Under the pieces are notes generated by a model, which had not been told where the DNA came from, made no database searches, and saw only the letters and a program-made list of their open reading frames with translations. This document shows, in pieces, positions 50,822 to 58,792 of a DNA stretch of 64,000 bases; the stretch's first letter is position 1, and every line of letters begins with the position of its first letter. Source of the stretch: JBJKSO01 sp046703825. Lineage in GTDB: Bacteria > Chloroflexota > Dormibacteria > Aeolococcales > Bog-877. The stretch covers positions 35,718-99,717 of the forward strand of contig JBJKSO010000086.1 of NCBI GenBank assembly GCA_046703825.1, read 5' to 3'. The position numbers and the translations under genes were made by a program.

Positions 50822-52564
50822 ATGAGCGACAACCACGCAGGCGACCTCGACGTTTTGCGCCACAGCGCCGCCCATCTGATGGCCGCGGCGGTCTGTGAGC
50901 TGTACCCGGGAGCGGAGTACGCGATCGGGCCCTCGATCGAGGACGGCTTCTACTACGACTTCCTGCTGCCCGGGGACCGCCGCCTGACCGATGCCGACCT
51001 GCCGCCGATTGAGGAGCGGATGCGGGAGATTGCCGCCCGGCGGCCGAGTTACGAGCGCTCTGAGCTGAGGCGCGATGAGGCGCTGGTGGTCTTCCGCGGG
51101 ATGAGCCAGCGCTTCAAGGTGGAGCTGATCGAGCGCATTCCCCAGGACGAAATCATCAGCTGCTACCGCACCGGGGAATTCTTCGACCTCTGCCGCGGGC
51201 CACACGTGCCCGACGCCGGGGCGATTCCCGCCTTCAAGCTGCTCCACACCGCGGGCGCCTACTGGCACGGGGACGAGCACCTGCCCATGCTGCAGCGGGT
51301 CTATGGGACCGCCTGGCGGAGCGAGCGCGAATTGGCGGACTACCTGGAGCGCTTGGAGCAAGCTCGGCTCCGGGACCACCGGCGTCTGGGCAAGGACCTG
51401 GACCTCTTCTCGATCTCCGAGCAGCTGGGAGGCGGGCTGATCCTCTGGCACCCCAAAGGCGCCACCGTGCGCACGGTGATCGAGGACTACTGGCGCGAGG
51501 CCCACCGCGGGGCCGGCTACCAGCTCGTCTACACCCCGCACCTGGGGCGCGAGCAGCTCTGGCAGACCAGCGGGCACCTCGACTTCTTCGCTGACGAGAT
51601 GTACGGCCCCATGGAGGTGGAGGGAGAGCGCTACCGGGTCAAGCCGATGAGCTGTCCCTTCCACATCCTCATCTACGGCGCGCGCACCCGGAGCTACCGC
51701 GACCTCCCGCTGCGGCTGGCCGAGCTGGCCGCCGTGTACCGGTTCCAGCGCAGCGGCACGCTCCACGGACTGCTGCGGGTGCGCGGGTTCACCCAAGACG
51801 ACGCCCACATCTTCTGCACTCCAGAGCAGGCTGGCTCGGAGGTCGTGGAGGTGCTGCGGCTGGTGGGCGAGATGATGCAGCGGTTCGGCTTCAGCGACCT
51901 GGAGGTGGACCTGTCCACCAAGCCCGCCAAGGCCGCTGGCACCGCGGAGATGTGGGAGTTGGCCGAGGCCGAGCTGGAGGACGCGGTTCGCTCCGAGAGT
52001 CTCAAGTTCCAGCGCAGCCCCGGCGAGGGCGCCTACTACGGGCCCAAGCTGGACGTGCACATCCGCGATGCGATGGGCAGGCGCTGGCAATGCGCCACCG
52101 TCCAGTACGACTTCAACCTCCCCGACCGCTTCAACCTGGAGTACGTCGGCCCGGACGGCAAGCTGCACCAGCCGCGCATGGTGCACCGGACGCTGCTGGG
52201 ATCGATGGAGCGCTTCTTCGGGGTGCTGCTCGAGCACTACGGCGGCGCGCTGCCGGTCTGGCTGGCCCCGGTCCAGTTGCAACTGCTTACCGTGACCGAC
52301 GAGCAACTGGGCTACGCTCGGGAGGTGGCGGCTGAGCTCGAGGCGGTGGGGGTGAGAGTCGAGGTGCCCGACCGGCCTGGCGAGCGCGTGGGGGCCAAGA
52401 TCCGGGACGGGGAACTGGCCAAGATCCCATACCTCGGCGTGGTTGGCCAGAAGGAGGTGCTGGCAGGTGCGGTCAACCTGCGCGACACCCGAGCGGGAGC
52501 CCAGACGTTGATGAGCAGGGCCGAACTCAAAGAGCGGCTCCTGAGTGAGAGGAGCGGCCGCTGA
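50822..52564 (+). CDS. thrS: threonyl-tRNA synthetase lacking the TGS domain
   Basis: 580 residues. The N-terminal editing domain comes directly after about 10 residues: HSAAH (14-18) and the CRGPHVP site are intact. The class II core shows RVKPMSCPFHILIY, RVRGFTQDDAHIF, GAYYGPKLDVHIRDAMGR and MVHRTLLGSMERF, and the anticodon domain follows. E. coli ThrRS has an extra 60-residue TGS domain at the front; it is missing here, and the upstream DNA is promoter. The zinc-binding Cys of PMSC is present. Confidence 0.95.
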   Translation: MSDNHAGDLDVLRHSAAHLMAAAVCELYPGAEYAIGPSIEDGFYYDFLLPGDRRLTDADLPPIEERMREIAARRPSYERSELRRDEALVVFRGMSQRFKVELIERIPQDEIISCYRTGEFFDLCRGPHVPDAGAIPAFKLLHTAGAYWHGDEHLPMLQRVYGTAWRSERELADYLERLEQARLRDHRRLGKDLDLFSISEQLGGGLILWHPKGATVRTVIEDYWREAHRGAGYQLVYTPHLGREQLWQTSGHLDFFADEMYGPMEVEGERYRVKPMSCPFHILIYGARTRSYRDLPLRLAELAAVYRFQRSGTLHGLLRVRGFTQDDAHIFCTPEQAGSEVVEVLRLVGEMMQRFGFSDLEVDLSTKPAKAAGTAEMWELAEAELEDAVRSESLKFQRSPGEGAYYGPKLDVHIRDAMGRRWQCATVQYDFNLPDRFNLEYVGPDGKLHQPRMVHRTLLGSMERFFGVLLEHYGGALPVWLAPVQLQLLTVTDEQLGYAREVAAELEAVGVRVEVPDRPGERVGAKIRDGELAKIPYLGVVGQKEVLAGAVNLRDTRAGAQTLMSRAELKERLLSERSGR

Positions 52565-52666
52565 GCGGTTTCGCCAGGCGGGGCTCAGGGAAGGCTCGGC
52601 TTTGTTAGCATCCGGGCTTCGAATCGCCGTTCGATCTCAAGTCCGCATCGGAAGGAGGATGCCTCA

Positions 52667-53233
52667 ATAGCTTTTCGCGAGCTGCGCATCAACGACCAAA
52701 TTCGCGTTCCCACGCTCCGACTGTTCGATGACACCACCCAGGAGGCCATGGGCATAGTCCCTATCGCCGAGGCCCAGCGCTTGGCCCAAGAGCGGGGCTT
52801 GGACCTGGTCGAGGTGGCTCCCCAGGCCCAGCCGCCGGTGTGCCGGTTGATGGACTACGGCCGCTACAAGTTCGAGGCCCTCAAGCGCGAGAAGGAGACA
52901 CGGCGGGATCACAACGCAGCTCGGCTCAAGGAGATGAAGCTCCGTCCCAAGATCTCCGAGCATGACTTCCAGACCAAGTACGGCTACGTCCGGCATTTCC
53001 TGGAGGCCGGCGACAAGGTCAAGCTCACTATCATGTTCCGCGGCCGGGAACTGGTCCACCAGGAAATCGGCCGCGCTCTGCTCGATCGACTGGCCAACGA
53101 GGTCAAGGATGTCGCCCTGGTGGAGCGCCAGCCCCTGGTGGAGGGGCGCAATATGATCATGATTCTCAACCCGGTGCAGAAGCGACAGCCCAAGGGAGGC
53201 CCCAGCGACCATGCCCAAGATCCGCAGTCATAA
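52667..53233 (+). CDS. infC: translation initiation factor IF-3, AUA start
   Basis: 188 residues. The IF3 N-domain begins FRELRINDQIRVPTLRLF, then GIVPIAEAQRLAQERGLDLV; the linker is YKFEALKREKE and the C-domain includes KEMKLRPKISEHDFQTK and KVKLTIMFRGREL. The first in-frame ATG (52748) would remove the conserved first 27 residues. Upstream there is no ATG, GTG or TTG, but an ATA at 52667 lies 8 nt after a perfect AGGAGG (52653-52658). A rare start codon is a known autoregulatory feature of infC (AUU in E. coli), because IF3 rejects it. TAGCAT (52606-52611) may be the -10. infC, rpmI and rplT form the classical operon. Confidence 0.93.
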   Translation: MAFRELRINDQIRVPTLRLFDDTTQEAMGIVPIAEAQRLAQERGLDLVEVAPQAQPPVCRLMDYGRYKFEALKREKETRRDHNAARLKEMKLRPKISEHDFQTKYGYVRHFLEAGDKVKLTIMFRGRELVHQEIGRALLDRLANEVKDVALVERQPLVEGRNMIMILNPVQKRQPKGGPSDHAQDPQS

Positions 53234-53414
53234 GGGAACGCAAAAGCGCTTCCGCGTGACCGCCACCGGCAAGGTGCTGCGCCGGGGCGCCAACCAATCA
53301 CACCTGCTCGAGCACAAGTCGGCCAAGCGCAAGCGCGGCTACAGCAGCATGTACGAGCTGATCCCCGGCGACGCCCGGTCCGTCCGGCGTGACGCTCCCT
53401 ACCTGGGCCGCTGA
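53211..53414 (+). CDS. rpmI: 50S ribosomal protein L35
   Basis: 67 residues, very basic: MPKIRSHKGTQKRFRVTATG, then KVLRRGANQSHLLEHKS, the L35 family signature. ATG 53211 lies within the infC 3' end (23-nt overlap), with GGGAGG about 9 nt upstream, so it is coupled to infC. Confidence 0.95.
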   Translation: MPKIRSHKGTQKRFRVTATGKVLRRGANQSHLLEHKSAKRKRGYSSMYELIPGDARSVRRDAPYLGR

Positions 53415-53417
53415 GCC

Positions 53418-53780
53418 ATGGCCCGAGTCAAGCGCGGGGTGGCGGCGCGCAAGCGCCACAAGAAGGTCTTGGAGTTGGCCTCCGGCTTCACCGGGACCCA
53501 CCACCGCCTCTTCCGGCCCGCCAACGAGGCGGTCATGCACTCGCTCGCCTACCAGTACCGTGACCGCCGCAAGCGCAAGGGCGACTTCCGCAGGTTGTGG
53601 ATCGCGCGCATCAACGCGGCCAGCCGCCAGGCGGGGATCCCCTACAGCCGCTTCATCGCACGCCTGCAGCACGCTGGCGTCGAGATCTCGCGCAAGCAGC
53701 TGGCCGAGCTGGCCGCGCGTGACCCGGGAGCCTTTGCCAGCCTGATCGAGCTGGTGCGGGAGAGCGCCGCCGCAGAGTGA
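53418..53780 (+). CDS. rplT: 50S ribosomal protein L20
   Basis: 120 residues: ARVKRGVAARKRHKKVLELA at the start, FRPANEAVMHSLAYQYRDRR, and the C-terminal domain with SRFIARLQHAGVEISRKQLA. It binds 23S rRNA early in assembly and in many bacteria represses the infC-rpmI-rplT mRNA. It starts 4 nt after rpmI. The TGA overlaps the pheS GTG by 4 nt. Confidence 0.96.
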   Translation: MARVKRGVAARKRHKKVLELASGFTGTHHRLFRPANEAVMHSLAYQYRDRRKRKGDFRRLWIARINAASRQAGIPYSRFIARLQHAGVEISRKQLAELAARDPGAFASLIELVRESAAAE

Positions 53781-54808
53781 TTGAGGGCGACCTCCGGGAG
53801 CTCGGCAGGCGGGCCTTGGAGGACGTCGCCAGGGCCGACGACGCCGACCAGTTGGAGCTGGTGCGGCAGCGCTACCTCGGCCGCCACGGCGGCTCCATCT
53901 CGCAGGTGGCCGCCGAGCTGCCCAAACTGTCCGCTCCGGACCGGGCCCTTTTGGGGCGCAGCTTCAACGAAGTCAAGCGAGCCCTGGAGGCGGCGCTGGA
54001 GCGGCGCCAGGAGCAGCTGCGCTCGCAGCAGCTGGCGGCAGCCGCCGACCAGGAATGGGCGGACCTCAGCGCTCCCGCGGGTCCACTGGGACGCGGCCAC
54101 CAGCACCCGGTGGCGCGAGTCGTACGGGAGATCGAGGACGTCTTCGCCGCCTTGGGCTATGAGTCTCTGCGCGGACCCGAGGTTGAGGACGACCGCCACA
54201 ACTTCGAGCTGCTCAACATGGCCGCCGAGCATCCTGCCCGGGACACTCAGGACACCTTCTATCTCGATGGCCCGGGGGGCTGGTTGCTGCGCACCCACAC
54301 CTCGCCGATGCAGCTGCGGGTGATGATGTCGGGGCCGCCACCCTACCGCATCATCGTCCCTGGCAAGGTCTACCGCCGCGACAATCCCGACCCGACCCAC
54401 AACCCCGCCTTCCACCAGATAGAGGGGCTATGCGTCGGCGATGGTGTGGCCATGTCGCACCTGAAGGCCACGCTGGTCCACGTGGTCCGGGCCATCTTCG
54501 GTCCCGATCGCGGGGTCCGCTTCCGGGCCAGCTACTTCCCCTATACCGAGCCGAGCATGGAGGTCGACATCGCCTGCGCCGTCTGCGGGGGGGCGGGATG
54601 CCGCGCCTGTCTGCAGAAGGGCTGGATCGAGATGCTGGGGTCGGGCATGGTCCACCCGGTGGTGCTGCGTAACGCAGGGGTGGACCCATCGCGCTACAGC
54701 GGCTTCGCCTTCGGCATGGGGCCCGACCGGATCGCCGCCCTCAAGTACGGAATCGAGGACATCCGCGATCTCTACGAGGACGACCTGCGCTTCCTGGGGA
54801 GCTTCTGA
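53777..54808 (+). CDS. pheS: phenylalanyl-tRNA synthetase alpha subunit
   Basis: 343 residues. An N-terminal coiled coil (to about 100) precedes the class II catalytic core: HPVARVVREIEDVFAALGYE, FYLDGPGGWLLRTHTSPMQL, RIIVPGKVYRRDNPDPTHN, FHQIEGLCVGDGV, RFRASYFPYTEPSMEVD and FAFGMGPDRIAALKYGIED. The CAVCGGAGCRACLQKGW Cys cluster is usual for the bacterial subunit. The GTG start overlaps rplT and the TGA shares a base with the pheT ATG, giving infC-rpmI-rplT-pheS-pheT in one unit. Confidence 0.97.
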   Translation: MIEGDLRELGRRALEDVARADDADQLELVRQRYLGRHGGSISQVAAELPKLSAPDRALLGRSFNEVKRALEAALERRQEQLRSQQLAAAADQEWADLSAPAGPLGRGHQHPVARVVREIEDVFAALGYESLRGPEVEDDRHNFELLNMAAEHPARDTQDTFYLDGPGGWLLRTHTSPMQLRVMMSGPPPYRIIVPGKVYRRDNPDPTHNPAFHQIEGLCVGDGVAMSHLKATLVHVVRAIFGPDRGVRFRASYFPYTEPSMEVDIACAVCGGAGCRACLQKGWIEMLGSGMVHPVVLRNAGVDPSRYSGFAFGMGPDRIAALKYGIEDIRDLYEDDLRFLGSF

Positions 54809-57231
54809 TGAGGATCAGTCACGAGTGGCTGGCGGAGCTGGTGGACCTCGCCGGGCTCGATCCCGCCCAGCTGGCCCGGGCACTGACCTTGAGCGGCACC
54901 GAGGTCGAGCGGGTGATGTCCTTCGGCGGCGGCCTGGACGACGTCGTGGTCGGGGAGGTGGTCGAGCTGGAGCGGATGGCCGGCAGCGACCACCTGTGGA
55001 TAACCCGGACTCGGGTGCCGGGAGAGGAGCCGGCCCAGGTTGTCTGCGGCGCCCAGAACCTTCACCTGGGGGCGCTCGTGCCCTGGGCACGGCCCGGGGC
55101 ACGGCTGCCGGGAGGGCGGGAGATCGGCCGCCGGCCGATCCGGGGCGTGGACAGCGACGGCATGCTGTGCGCAGCTGACGAACTCCAGCTCGGCCTCGAC
55201 CACGAGGGCATCCTGCTCCTCCCCGAGGGGGAGGCGCGGCCCGGTCGCCCGCTCTCGGAGCTCTACCCGGCCGACACCGTGTACGAACTGGAGGTTCTGA
55301 GCAACCGCGGGGACTGCCTGTGTCACCTCGGGGTGGCCCGGGAGCTGGCGGCGGTGCTCGAGCGACCGCTGCTGCGGCCCGAGCCGGCCCGGCTGCTGCC
55401 CTTCGGTACCAGCCTGCGGAGCTCCGCTGAGCGGGTGACGATCGAGGTCCAGAGCGAGGGCGACTGCCCCCTCTACCTGGCTCAGTGCCTCACCATCACC
55501 GATCAGGCTCGCACCCCGGCCTGGATGGCCCGGCGCCTGCTCGCGGCCGGGTCCCGATCCATCTCACCGGTGGTGGACGTGGCCAACTACGTGATGCTGG
55601 AGCAGGGCCAGCCGGCCCACACCTTCGACCTGGAGAAGCTGGGCGCCCGGAACGCGCGGATCAGGATCGGGGTGCGGCGGGCGCGGGCCGGCGAGCAGCT
55701 GCTGTGCCTGGACGCGATCGAGCGCAGCCTGGACCAGCAGGTGTTGGTCATCACCGCCGACGACCGACCAGTGGCGCTGGCCGGAATCATCGGAGGACTG
55801 GAAACCGCGGTCGGCCCGGGCACCAAGTCCATCCTGCTCGAGGTCGCCAACTTCGACGGCGTGACGATCCGGCGGGCGAGCCGCCGCCTGGGTCTGCGCA
55901 CCGACGCCTCGGCGCGCTTCGAGCGCCGCCTCTCGGCCAACCTGGTCGAACCCGCCTCGGAGCGCTTCGCGGACCTGCTGGCGCAGGTCGGCGGTGGCCA
56001 GCGGCAGGGTGAGCCGGCGGCGGCGGGAAGCTTGCCCGCGCCGACCCCGATCCGGTCGTCGGCGGCGCAGATCTCCAGGGTCCTGGGGGCAGCGGTCGCG
56101 CCGGAGGCGACCTCCTCCGCGCTCCAGCGGCTCGGGTTCACGGTCGAGCTCGACCGTGACGGGTTGGTCGCAACCGCCCCGTGGTACCGCATCGACGTCA
56201 CCGATCCCATCGACCTGACCGAGGAGGTGGGCCGGCTGCTCGGCTACGCCGCGCTGCCAGACCAGCAGCTGCCCTGCTTCGCGGAGCCGCCGAGCGGAAG
56301 CAGCCTGCCGGCGGCCGAACGTCTGGCCGCCGAGGTGTGCCTGGGCGCGGGCTTCTCCGAGGCGGTCACCTTGCCGCTGGTGGCGGAGGGCCGGGCCAAA
56401 CTGGCCCTGGGGCTGGGCGCTTCGGAACCGCTCCGCCTCAGCAACCCGCTCTCCAGGCAGCTGGGCTGGCTTCGCCGCAGCCTGCTGCCTGGTCTGGTGG
56501 ATGCGTGCGTTCTGAACCAGTCGCGCGGCCTGGAGCGGGTCCGGCTCTTCGAGCAGGGCCGGGCGTTCTGGCAGACCCAGAGCGCGGCAGACCGGCCCCA
56601 GGAGCCGGAGCTGATCGCGCTGGTGGACCACTCGGTCATCCCCGATGCCGGGCCGGCCGCCCAGCGGCTGGACCAGTTGCTGCAGCTGGTCTCGGAGCTG
56701 GCACGGCGGGTGGGATCGTGCGATCTGGAGTTCCGCCCGCTACCCGTGGCCGGTCTGCATCCACGGCGTAGCGCCCAGGTGTGGGCCGGGGAGGTGCTGC
56801 GAGGTGTGGCGGGAGAGCTGGAGCCGGGGCTGGCGGCACGACTGGAACTCCGCGGGCGGGCGGTGGTGGCGGAGCTGCGGGTGGATGGCTGGTTCGTCCC
56901 TGGCGGCCGGCCGCCACGGGCGGCGCACCTCAGCAAGATGCCGGCACTGACGCTCGACCTGGCCGTGGTGGTGCCGGAGCGGGCGGAGCGCGGCCCCGCG
57001 CTGCGGCGGGTCGAGCGCTTGGGGCTGGAGGAGCTTGAATCGATCAGCCTGATCGACGAGTACCGGGGCCAGGCGTTGGGGGCGGAGTCCAAGGGCTGGA
57101 CCTTCCGGCTCGTCTTCCGCGAGGCCGGCCGGACTCTTACCGGTCAGGAAGGGGAAGAGCTGCGCTCACGGGTGCTGGCGGCGCTGGCGGAGTCGGCGGG
57201 TGCTCGCCTGCGGTCAGAGGAGTCCCAATGA
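54808..57231 (+). CDS. pheT: phenylalanyl-tRNA synthetase beta subunit
   Basis: 807 residues. Starts MRISHEWLAELVDLAGLDP; an EMAP-II/tRNA-binding domain follows (about 40-150, VVGEVVELERMAGSDHLWIT), then the B3/4 editing domain (SNRGDCLCHLGVARELAAVL, ISPVVDVANYVMLEQGQPAH), the B5 domain, the core-like region (VGRLLGYAALP, SNPLSRQLGWLRRSLLPGLV) and a C-terminal FDX-ACB anticodon domain. The subunits form an alpha2-beta2 enzyme. The stop overlaps the methyltransferase ATG by 4 nt. Confidence 0.97.
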   Translation: MRISHEWLAELVDLAGLDPAQLARALTLSGTEVERVMSFGGGLDDVVVGEVVELERMAGSDHLWITRTRVPGEEPAQVVCGAQNLHLGALVPWARPGARLPGGREIGRRPIRGVDSDGMLCAADELQLGLDHEGILLLPEGEARPGRPLSELYPADTVYELEVLSNRGDCLCHLGVARELAAVLERPLLRPEPARLLPFGTSLRSSAERVTIEVQSEGDCPLYLAQCLTITDQARTPAWMARRLLAAGSRSISPVVDVANYVMLEQGQPAHTFDLEKLGARNARIRIGVRRARAGEQLLCLDAIERSLDQQVLVITADDRPVALAGIIGGLETAVGPGTKSILLEVANFDGVTIRRASRRLGLRTDASARFERRLSANLVEPASERFADLLAQVGGGQRQGEPAAAGSLPAPTPIRSSAAQISRVLGAAVAPEATSSALQRLGFTVELDRDGLVATAPWYRIDVTDPIDLTEEVGRLLGYAALPDQQLPCFAEPPSGSSLPAAERLAAEVCLGAGFSEAVTLPLVAEGRAKLALGLGASEPLRLSNPLSRQLGWLRRSLLPGLVDACVLNQSRGLERVRLFEQGRAFWQTQSAADRPQEPELIALVDHSVIPDAGPAAQRLDQLLQLVSELARRVGSCDLEFRPLPVAGLHPRRSAQVWAGEVLRGVAGELEPGLAARLELRGRAVVAELRVDGWFVPGGRPPRAAHLSKMPALTLDLAVVVPERAERGPALRRVERLGLEELESISLIDEYRGQALGAESKGWTFRLVFREAGRTLTGQEGEELRSRVLAALAESAGARLRSEESQ

Positions 57232-57971
57232 CCGTCCAGCCTGACTGGGTGGGCTGGCAGCGCAGCTGGGACTTGCAGCAGGAGGGTCACCTGCCCGACC
57301 GGGAGGAGCGCTTCGGCGTCCTGCTCAGCCTGGTGGCGGCGGTCGAGCCGCGCCGACCGCTGCGGGTGCTCGACCTGGCCTGCGGCTGCGGGTCGATCAC
57401 CGCCCGGCTGCTCAAGCGTTTCCCTGAGGCTCGAGTCGTAGCTCTCGATCTCGACCCGGTGCTGCTGCGCATCGCCCGGGAGGTCTTCGCCGGTGACGGC
57501 AGGGTCGAGTTCGTGGAGGCCGACCTGCGCCGTCCCGACTGGGCCGCTGCGCTTCCCGCCCCGGAGTTCGACGCGGTCCTGAGCGCTACGGCGCTGCATT
57601 GGCTGCGGCCGGTCGAACTGGAGGGGGTCTATCGGGGGATGGCGGCCGTGGTCCGACCGGGCGGCCTTTTTGCCGACGCCGACCACGTGCCGTTGGAGTC
57701 GGCCGCCGGCCTGGGGCGCGCCGCCAGCAGGCTGAGGCCGGAGGAGTTGCCGGGCAGGGAGACCTGGGAGCTCTGGTGGCAGCGCGTAGCGACCGAACCC
57801 AAGCTCGCAGAGCTGCTTGCGGAACGCCGGCGGCGCTTCGGCAGCCTGCACAGCGAGGGCTCAGCCCCCAGCGACGCCTGGCACCTGCGCACCCTGCGTG
57901 CCGCCGGTTTTTCCGAGGCAGCGGTGGTCTGGCGTCGGGGACCGGACGCCGTGGTGGCGGCGCTGCGCTGA
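57228..57971 (+). CDS. class I SAM-dependent methyltransferase
   Basis: 247 residues. The Rossmann-type SAM site is clear: RVLDLACGCGSITARLLKRF, VVALDLDPVLLRIARE, then VEFVEADLRR and FDAVLSATALHWLRP. The pattern is that of small-molecule methyltransferases (UbiE/trans-aconitate type). The substrate is unknown. ATG 57228 overlaps pheT by 4 nt, so it is co-expressed with pheST. The tRNA synthetase neighbours do not by themselves imply an RNA substrate. Confidence 0.85.
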   Translation: MTVQPDWVGWQRSWDLQQEGHLPDREERFGVLLSLVAAVEPRRPLRVLDLACGCGSITARLLKRFPEARVVALDLDPVLLRIAREVFAGDGRVEFVEADLRRPDWAAALPAPEFDAVLSATALHWLRPVELEGVYRGMAAVVRPGGLFADADHVPLESAAGLGRAASRLRPEELPGRETWELWWQRVATEPKLAELLAERRRRFGSLHSEGSAPSDAWHLRTLRAAGFSEAAVVWRRGPDAVVAALR

Positions 57972-57972
57972 A

Positions 57973-58566
57973 TTGGACCGGAGGCTGCCCCGTAGCTTCT
58001 TCGCCCGCCCCTCCCCGCTGGTGGCGCGAGAGCTGCTGGGATGCCGCTTGGTGAGGCGGGTGGCCGGCGTGGACCTGCGGGTACGGCTGGTCGAGGCCGA
58101 GGCCTACCTCGGTGGCGACGATCCCGCCTCCCACGCCTTTCGCGGGCGGACCGCTCGCAACGCCGTGATGTTCGGGCCCGCCGGCTTCGCCTACGTCTAC
58201 TTCATATACGGGATGCACCACTGTCTCAACGTGGTTACCGGCCATGATGGCGATCCGGAGGCGGTGCTGCTGCGGGCCGCTGTGCTCGAGGTCGAGGGCG
58301 GGCAAGCGCGCCTGGATGGCCCCGGCCGCCTCTGCCGCTCCCTCTCGATCGATCGGACCAGCAACGGTGCCGATCTCTGCCACGGAGAGTCCGGGATCTG
58401 GATCGAGCCGCGCCTCGGCCCCGCGCCCCGCCCGGTGCTGGTCACCCCGCGAGTCGGGGTGAAGGATCCGGCGCCGCTGCGCTTTTTGATCCCGCCCCCC
58501 CGGGCGGGCCGCACCAGCCAGGTTTACAAAAGGAAAGCGGGCCACTTGGGGCCCCCTCCACTTTGA
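57973..58566 (+). CDS. mpg: 3-methyladenine DNA glycosylase (AAG/MPG family)
   Basis: 197 residues. The AAG fold shows LPRSFFARPSPLVARELLGC, RLVEAEAYLGGDDPASHAF (catalytic Glu), MFGPAGFAYVYFIYGMHHCL (DNA-intercalating Tyr region) and AVLLRAAVLE, then GPGRLCRSLSID. It removes alkylated purines in base-excision repair. TTG 57973 starts just after the methyltransferase stop; the frame is open further up but overlaps that gene. The last 20 residues after PAPLRFLI look atypical for the family, and a minus-strand terminator hairpin lies in this DNA. Confidence 0.9.
   Translation: MDRRLPRSFFARPSPLVARELLGCRLVRRVAGVDLRVRLVEAEAYLGGDDPASHAFRGRTARNAVMFGPAGFAYVYFIYGMHHCLNVVTGHDGDPEAVLLRAAVLEVEGGQARLDGPGRLCRSLSIDRTSNGADLCHGESGIWIEPRLGPAPRPVLVTPRVGVKDPAPLRFLIPPPRAGRTSQVYKRKAGHLGPPPL
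58528..58554 (-). terminator. Rho-independent-like terminator, minus strand
   Basis: Read on minus: GGGCC (58554-58550), 6-nt loop, GGCCC (58543-58539), then GCTTTCCTTTTG. A GC stem followed by a T-rich tail on this strand only suggests that a transcript from the right ends here, within the mpg 3' end. Confidence 0.5.
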
Positions 58567-58758
58567 GTGCCGGTGCTAGGCACCTGTCCGGCGGATAAGC
58601 CGGAACACTAAAGTCGCTCGCCATCGAAACCCCTGCGAGGCTGGTGCTAACGATCCTCGGATCCAGCAGCCCCGGGGGGCTTCATCTCTCCGCCCGAGTG
58701 TGCCTCAGAAACTTCCAGACGGCCTGCATCTTGCTTACCTCCGTCTGTACCGGTACCT
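58531..58758 (-). ncRNA. candidate minus-strand small RNA
   Basis: A promoter (TTGACA, 16 nt, TAGGCT at 58792-58765) and a terminator (58554-58528) enclose about 230 nt with no full-size gene on this strand. Folding by eye shows perfect helices CAGACGG/CCGTCTG, GCCGG(A)CA-type stem at 58585-58607, and CTCGC/GCGAG at 58617-58639. It includes an SD-led 15-codon frame. It does not match RNase P, tmRNA, SRP RNA or 6S as I know them. The class is unknown; existence is inferred from signals only. Confidence 0.35.
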
Positions 58759-58778
58759 AAGGCTAGCCTAGCACCGGC
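58569..58778. repeat. perfect 13-bp inverted repeat bracketing 184 nt
   Basis: GCCGGTGCTAGGC at 58569-58581 and its exact reverse complement at 58766-58778. No flanking direct repeats are seen, so it is not an obvious mobile element. The arms could close a structured RNA of about 210 nt if transcribed through, or act as protein sites. Confidence 0.6.
58682..58729 (-). CDS. 15-residue mini-ORF in the tyrS upstream region
   Basis: On the minus strand GGAGG (58742-58738) is 8 nt before ATG 58729. The frame reads MQAVWKFLRHTRAER and stops. The spacing is ideal and it lies in the candidate transcript described above. It could be a leader peptide or chance. No known peptide is recognised. Confidence 0.3.
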   Translation of the reverse strand: MQAVWKFLRHTRAER

Positions 58779-58792
58779 GCCGTCTCTGTCAA
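58765..58792 (-). promoter_or_regulatory. minus-strand promoter upstream of tyrS
   Basis: On the minus strand TTGACA (58792-58787), 16-nt spacer, TAGGCT (58770-58765). The -35 is a perfect match. Start predicted near 58758. Confidence 0.5.

Noticed and set aside
58569..58778. Known structured RNAs (SAM-I or c-di-AMP riboswitch, RNase P RNA, tmRNA, 6S)
   Set aside because: Short matches such as GGTGCTAA or CCGGCTTATC occur, but in the wrong order or strand and without the rest of each consensus.
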